Positions 32,501 to 37,673 of a stretch of 37,673 nucleotides of DNA are shown here, piece after piece (positions within the stretch are counted from its first letter, which is position 1; every line of letters begins with the position of its first letter). The notes under the pieces were generated by a model. That model saw only the letters and a program-made list of their open reading frames with translations. It was not told the origin of the DNA and did not search any database. Source of the stretch: Zygnema circumcarinatum (lineage: Eukaryota; Streptophyta; Zygnematophyceae; Zygnematales; Zygnemataceae). The stretch is from assembly GCA_037447605.1 (NCBI GenBank), contig CM074819.1, positions 1,342,713 to 1,380,385 on the forward strand. The letters are read 5' to 3'. The position numbers were made by a program, and so were the translations under genes.

Positions 32501-35500
32501 GGCTTTCTCAACTAACACCTACTGTGTTTATTTCATGAGATCATGTCGTACACCCTGCATCGCTATCCAGTTCTAAGCATAACTAGGTTCACACTCTATC
32601 CCTTCCTAGGCTGAGATTCAACAGACGTGCTTAACAAACAGAAGAAAAACTAGATTGCAGAGGATTTGAATGGAAGATATAGCGAACGGAGTAGAAGAAC
32701 CTTTTTACAGACTCCCACCATTGATAAGCTATAAAATATAAAGCCTTATAAGCAGCTACATGCTGCTGCGTATAAGCCCGAAGCAGCAGCATCATGAACT
32801 TTACTGCTTTGTAAACGGCAAACTTGAAACCTGTTTGATCAACTTTACCCTGCGAAGTTGACTCATCGCCATCATCTTACCCTCATACGGTTCTTACCTT
32901 GGCTTGTTCAAGAAACTCCAATACAACCCGAATCGCTTCATCTACAGATACAATGGCTTGCTCAAGGGATTCAAGATCCAAGTCTGCCAGAGATTCTGTC
33001 ATTGAGAGCAACCATACACCAGCACAGTGCAATCAACAGGGGGTTTTCTGCAGTTGTCGTTTTCAAATCAGGATGAACAACAAGCCTTTCAGCTATCGTA
33101 TAAAAAGACCCGTGATACCATAAGCATAAGGAAGAGGGTGAATGCAACCCAAAATTCGAAACGCAGCGGTGTGATACGACAGTAATGAATCGTAGAACTC
33201 ACCTCTCGATTTTGTGTAGCCATTTCCGGCCTCTTCCAAACTCTTTGCTCCTCCCTCTGCACTCGCCGAAGCTGCTTCCGCCAGGACTGCAATAACCTTC
33301 TCTAGGATTGCAAAGCAATCAGCTACCATTCTCTGCGCCTTCTGAACTTCCGGAGACACTTGAGGAAGGTCCCAATCCCCCCCTCCTCCCCAACAGTCTG
33401 TGCCTCCCTCTCCGCTTGTGTCCATAACTGGATAATCCATGGCTGCAAGGTTCATGCTTAGCCCCCTAGTGAGCCCACCCCCACCACCCAAACCTCCTCC
33501 CAAACCTCCACTACCCAAACCTCCTCCCAAGCCTCCACTACCCAAACCTCCTCCCAAACCTCCACCCAGACCACCAAGCCTCTTACCTCCTTCCCCACTC
33601 CCATTTTCCCCGCCTTTGTTCCTTTGCCCTTCTAACGCTATGAAAGAGCTTTCGGCTACTCCAGCCTCGCTCGAATCTTCCTCTTCTTTTTTCTCTTCAT
33701 CTTCAAAAATTACACGGGCCAATTCTTCCAGCAGGATGGGTACTTCCGCGTGCAAAGCCTCAACCACAGCAAGAAATAACCTGATAGACACAGTTCGGCA
33801 AATCTTTGTCAAGTTAAGGTTGACTTGGTCGTTGCTTCCGGAACAATCGTAGATAACTTAGCATAGTTCTTGTTCGAAAGACTAATTGGCCCGCCATGAA
33901 GCAGATAGAACCCATTTGATGGAAAATCTAAAATGTGAGGCATCGGCGACATTGCTGTCATAAACGAAGTTAGAATTAAGGTTATAGAAGTAACGATCTG
34001 CAACGAACCGAGGTCCTTTCCAACCCATGCAGTCCATAACACCCAACACTGCTTGAGACGTTACAAGAACGTGGAAATTGAAGTCGAACCAGCTCTGCCT
34101 TCTTCACTGTACAGTTTTAGCCAGGACATAAAGCTAAACTCTATTGAAACCTAAAGCGCATCCATGAAAGGAGTTCCACTGAGTAGCGTTCGGAGTGCCT
34201 GAAATTTCGTCCTTATAGCCAAACAAGGTCGATACAGCCACTATCTCTGTAAGTCAGTTCCATTGGGCCATACCTGTTAGCCGGTAGAGGACTTTGATCT
34301 GGAAGGTTCATCACAGGCCCTGTCAACCAGTTTTCCTCTATCTCTGTTGCCACTTTCGCCAACTGCAGTGCTGACTGTCTTTGCTCACTAGCTGCACAGC
34401 ACACAACATGCAGTTGCTTAACGAAGCACAACAAACTTATTATAACATCATTTATCATCCAAAATACTGTGGTATTCACATTACGGCATCCACGTAAAGA
34501 CCACCTCCTACAAACTGGGCTCACACGTTGGCGCAATCTTAGCTTTTTAATGTTTTTTTACAGCTGTTCTGAACATTGACTGTTGCATGGTCGTTGAATG
34601 TCGTTTTCATTAACTGTTCCTGAAACGGCAAAGCAAGACTGGCACACACCAATTGGACCAGAAAGCAGGTAGCAGAGCCCCGTTCGAACATCTGCTGCCC
34701 ATGCATTGTCGGGCTGAAATTCTTGCAGCTTGTTTCGAACAGGTTCCTGCAAGAAGCATGTACGAAAAATCATTTACCGGCACATCCAAATAGCATAAGA
34801 TGCAAAATCATGGAATTTATTCACGTTTTCCTTTCGTACTACATCACTCTTCCTTCATCATAAAAAGCTCGTAAAAATCTTCAAGCTTTCAGCTTATCAC
34901 AAACTAGCTGTGCTGAAATGATTTCAAGAAACAAGTTTAAAGCCGGAGGTTGAGTTGCCAACCGACAACTGTCACGATAAAGTATCCTACATCAATGCAA
35001 CTATATAACCATCCGGCATTTTTAAATCAGATTGCACTTGTCAATCCAAATTAGGAGGCCAGACTGCAGAACATAGTTGTGCAATCAACACAGAAGATGA
35101 CAAAACATACTGCTGCATCTTCTGGTGACAGGAGGTTGACAAGGAGAGTGAGAGCATCGAACTTTAGACCGTCTGTCCCCCGCACCAATTCACGCGCCAA
35201 TGCCGGTATCTGCCAAGGAAATGGCAATTTGAACATTTGAAATTTTGAGTCACACAAAGCCCAACCTCACTACAAGGGGCAGATAGGAATCGCCAATACC
35301 CCTCACAGTCTATCTGCTCTATCGTGCAGCGTTTGGGGACAAACCTCCTAGTCACTTAGAAAGGGAAGAACGCTGTGAAGTAGAACGAGCAAAATCAAGT
35401 GGTCGTTGGAAGCACGCTACATCTAAGCGCTAGCTAAGGCAGTGTACGAATGAATTCTGCGCGACCTGCACAAAATGCGATAGGAAGCATAACTAGTCTC

Positions 35501-36497
35501 CGTACCATCGCAAATCCTTCTTAATCTGCAAAATGCCTTTTGTCATTTCTAACCTTGTACAGATTGAGATGCATGCCTATATAGCATTGGAAAGAAGGGA
35601 TTAATAGGGTTAATGATGAGGCAATAGATATGCGGGGTTACTAACGGGAGGTCACTTAGGTAAATTATAGTTATTCTACTATGGATAGGAAGAGAAATTG
35701 GAGAGCCTACCGCACTGGCGAACGCTACTCTATGCTCGTACATGTCTGTGTCTTCCACCCCTTTGCTGAACATAAAAAGCAGAAACTTCAGAGCCAACGG
35801 CAACCAAGGAGACTCTGCGTTCACAAAACAGATGCTAACTGTTAAGCGCCATAGCCAAGGTATAGCTATCACTCACATACTCTAATGAAGACTCCGACTT
35901 AAAAGCAAGGGCCTCTTTCCCATACACGAGCAGACAACTGCTGCAATCTAGCTGCAATGTAGCAGGTGGATTACTGGCATGCCAGAGGGAATTCATTAAT
36001 CTCATGGGGGTGCGAGAAAAGAAGAAACAAAAGCAGGAAGCCGAAATATGCAAGCTACTCATACAAAGCGCTGAGAATGACTTTCACGAAAAAATCAAAT
36101 GAAAGGAAATGCAGCATACCGGGTGGTGATTGTTGGATGTCGGCGGCCACGACTCCCAACGGCTCTTCTTCCTTGACAGCTCTCAGTCCATGGTCAGACG
36201 AGGAGGCCAATTCAAGGAGGCTTTCATAAGCCTCCACCACTGCACCCCCTTCATCTCTGCCAGCCATGCAGCATCAACACATACAGGTAGCTGAATGAAT
36301 CAATAGTTCAAATTTAAAGGAAAAAGCGAGCTCAGACTGAAGGTGAATCAAACGTTCTGACAGTTGTTCAGGTTCTACAGTTCCCTGCTTTGCACGCAGA
36401 GCAACAAACCATTTACCTGTTCTTTATGACAGAGAGAAAGAACGGAATTCTTTCTTCCATGTCGGTTGAAGCTGTCAATTCCGGCATACAGCAAATG
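29582..36497 (-). CDS. neurochondrin-family protein (partial model, 5' and 3' ends unresolved)
   Basis: Fifteen minus-strand exons close in frame: 36497-36417, 36256-36120, 35814-35711, 35209-35111, 34746-34650, 34391-34274, 33834-33203, 32995-32898, 32467-32412, 32225-32159, 31891-31802, 31097-30956, 30671-30564, 30116-29944 and 29642-29582, about 687 residues. The order of conserved blocks matches animal and plant neurochondrins: CMPELTASTDMEERIPFFL, LKFDALTLLVNLLSPEDA, SEQRQSALQLAKVATEIEENWLTGP, VRVVGRFLAEAPEAHRKRVLRLL, VLLPALLQITSESAGCKALVKRGG, and LEAQDFTPLFAAA. Neurochondrins are mainly alpha-helical, armadillo-like cytosolic proteins; their plant role is poorly known. The first ~120 residues are missing: the upstream exon or exons are not identified and may lie beyond the window. 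The large exon at 33834-33203 has a Gly-rich insertion. The acceptor at 33835 and the donor at 30955 are the weakest junctions. The last exon may instead read through to a stop near 29535. Confidence 0.8.
30856..30910. repeat. interstitial telomere-like CCCTAAA tract in a neurochondrin intron
   Basis: CCCTAAAAA occurs in tandem and then degrades to CCCTACAACCCCCAAAAACCCTAGAAACCCCTAAA. The core matches the plant telomere unit (CCCTAAA) with extra A residues. It may be an old telomere-type insertion at a repaired break, or a telo-box-like intronic motif. Confidence 0.6.
31371..31578. repeat. 14-bp (GTATGTAACGGAAT)n array in a neurochondrin intron
   Basis: About 14 units of GTATGTAAC(A/G)GAAT lie in the intron between exons 31891-31802 and 31097-30956. 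Variants include AACGAAAT, ATCGTAAT and a CTGTAACGGGAT unit. The complement gives His/Tyr/Ile/Thr-rich frames that are not genes. Confidence 0.9.
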
Positions 36498-37673
36498 CTG
36501 GTGTTCCAGCTCGACAATCTCCTTCGTTTCTCCACCAGTTCTCTAACCACAGCACTTAAAGGAGATTTTCGCCTTTTCTCCTGTGTATGCTCCAAGGCCT
36601 AGGCTTCATGGAGCTTCACCGACATCCAAGAGCATCCTCCTGCCAGATCCTGAACGAACAAACTGAGAACGAATTCCTCATACAATATAAAAATCTACAC
36701 CTCTTCTTGGATGCATCATCAGCCTCCCCTACCTCAACATGAACCTACTTGCAAACATCCCATTGACCTACTTCTGAACCGGTAAGCAATACCACCCCAT
36801 TCAGCGGCGCTGCAACATCGTCCTCAGCAATGCAGAACAGATCATTAGGGAGGTTCAGGAGCCCTGCAGGCCATGGCGTGCGCAGCTCTGCAGGGCCATA
36901 TGCGGCCCGCCATGGCTCCCCCGCCCCCTCCTCTATGACCTAATTTTCTCCCAACCTTCATTCCGCACCTGCCTGCAAGCACGCCGAGGGCCCTTCTTCA
37001 CCGCCAACAAAGGGAGACCTCCTCCAATAACGATCCGCCACATGACAAATATTGCACACATGGCAGGGCGCCATTGGAGGAATTTTTGGTGTTTGGCGCG
37101 CAGTTGAGAAAGGGGCCCTGGATACGGTACGGAGGTGGGACTGTACGAGAACGATGCATGCCTTATTGTACGGTTCTGTGCAGTATTGTACGACGGTGTA
37201 CGGTAGTGTACGAACAGTAGTTATGGGGTAAGGACAAATGATCCAATTCGTTGACCACTGTAAGAAATAACTGAGGAAAAGTAATTGCACATTCATCTCC
37301 ACATCCTTATGATTTTCATTGGCGATCTGAAAGAGTACAAACTCCAAGTATACGATTCTCATAACACGATACTGATTCTTTACAGCATGTCAGATAATAG
37401 AAAAAAATATCGGCCCTACCGTCGTGTTCTCCGCCGATGTTTTCTGTAAAATCAAATACCATAACGAGTACTCCAGACAAATAGTGATTCTTCGGAACAA
37501 ATGTACTCCATTACTGTCCGTACTTCAACGAAAAAATTCCGTTCGTTCAATCCGTACCATACCGTACGGTACATTGCCGTACGACCGGCGGGCTTCAAAC
37601 CTTTCAAGATCCAGATCCGATTTTTTCGAGTGGTCGGTTTTTTGCAAAAAACTTTCGCACAAGTTTTTTGCGA
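36498..37673. other. right-end region: missing 5' part of neurochondrin and GTACG-rich sequence
   Basis: The 5' exons of the neurochondrin gene should lie here or beyond. An open minus-strand stretch at about 36960-36780 without an ATG (containing AGLLNLPNDLFCIAEDD) looks protein-like but does not match the expected neurochondrin N-terminus. From 37120 to 37215 and again at 37500-37590 the words GTACGG, GTACGA and CCGTAC recur in both orientations, including ACCATACCGTACGGTAC at 37557-37573. The window ends in a TTTTTTGCAAAAAACT inverted motif, possibly a transposon end cut by the border. Confidence 0.35.

Noticed and set aside
35880-35953. Candidate neurochondrin exon (frame reading LDCSSCLLVYGKEALAF)
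   Set aside because: No acceptor gives a phase compatible with the exon ending at 36120, while 36120 joins 35814 directly in frame and matches the family.

Overview
This is nuclear DNA of an intron-rich green-lineage (plant or streptophyte-alga) genome. The evidence is conventional GT-AG introns in almost every gene, one clear GC-AG intron, a chloroplast-type phosphoglycolate phosphatase, a plant-type RGG mRNA-binding protein, CCCTAAA-like tracts, and very abundant purine/pyrimidine minisatellites. A charophyte alga such as Chara is my tentative guess (low confidence); no ribosomal or organellar marker is present to fix the species.

Layout. (1) 47-3657, minus: a seven-exon HABP4/SERBP1-type RGG mRNA-binding protein, with a TATA box near 3930. 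(2) 4219-6200: a 73-bp tandem repeat followed by a nested pair of inverted-repeat transposons (5008-5918 outer, 5042-5740 inner). (3) 6690-7163: a 45-bp polypyrimidine minisatellite ending in a perfect hairpin. (4) 7164-10521: no gene recognised; an 83-bp triplicate and three G-boxes lie just upstream of the next gene. (5) 10522-16599, plus: a 13-exon phosphoglycolate phosphatase whose last exon continues in frame into a ~790-residue Arg/Ser/Pro-rich repeat region. (6) 18014-19465, minus: a single-exon secretory-pathway protein of unknown function. (7) 19819-20920: a heptamer repeat and a second long foldback element. (8) 21038-24087, plus: a GT-A glycosyltransferase with a type II membrane anchor. 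(9) 25469-27430, plus: a lipid-droplet-associated hydrolase (LDAH family). (10) about 29582-36497, minus: a neurochondrin-family gene, 15 exons traced, with both ends unresolved.

The genes are independent housekeeping-type loci and do not form an operon or obvious pathway. The most unusual object is gene 5: a photorespiration enzyme fused to a regularly repeated, probably disordered domain with exactly one tryptophan per ~104-residue repeat. That layout recalls the sticker-and-spacer design of Rubisco-condensing linker proteins, but the functional link is only a hypothesis.

Exon coordinates were derived by hand from reading-frame continuity, splice-site dinucleotides and family conservation. 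No alignment or transcript data were available.
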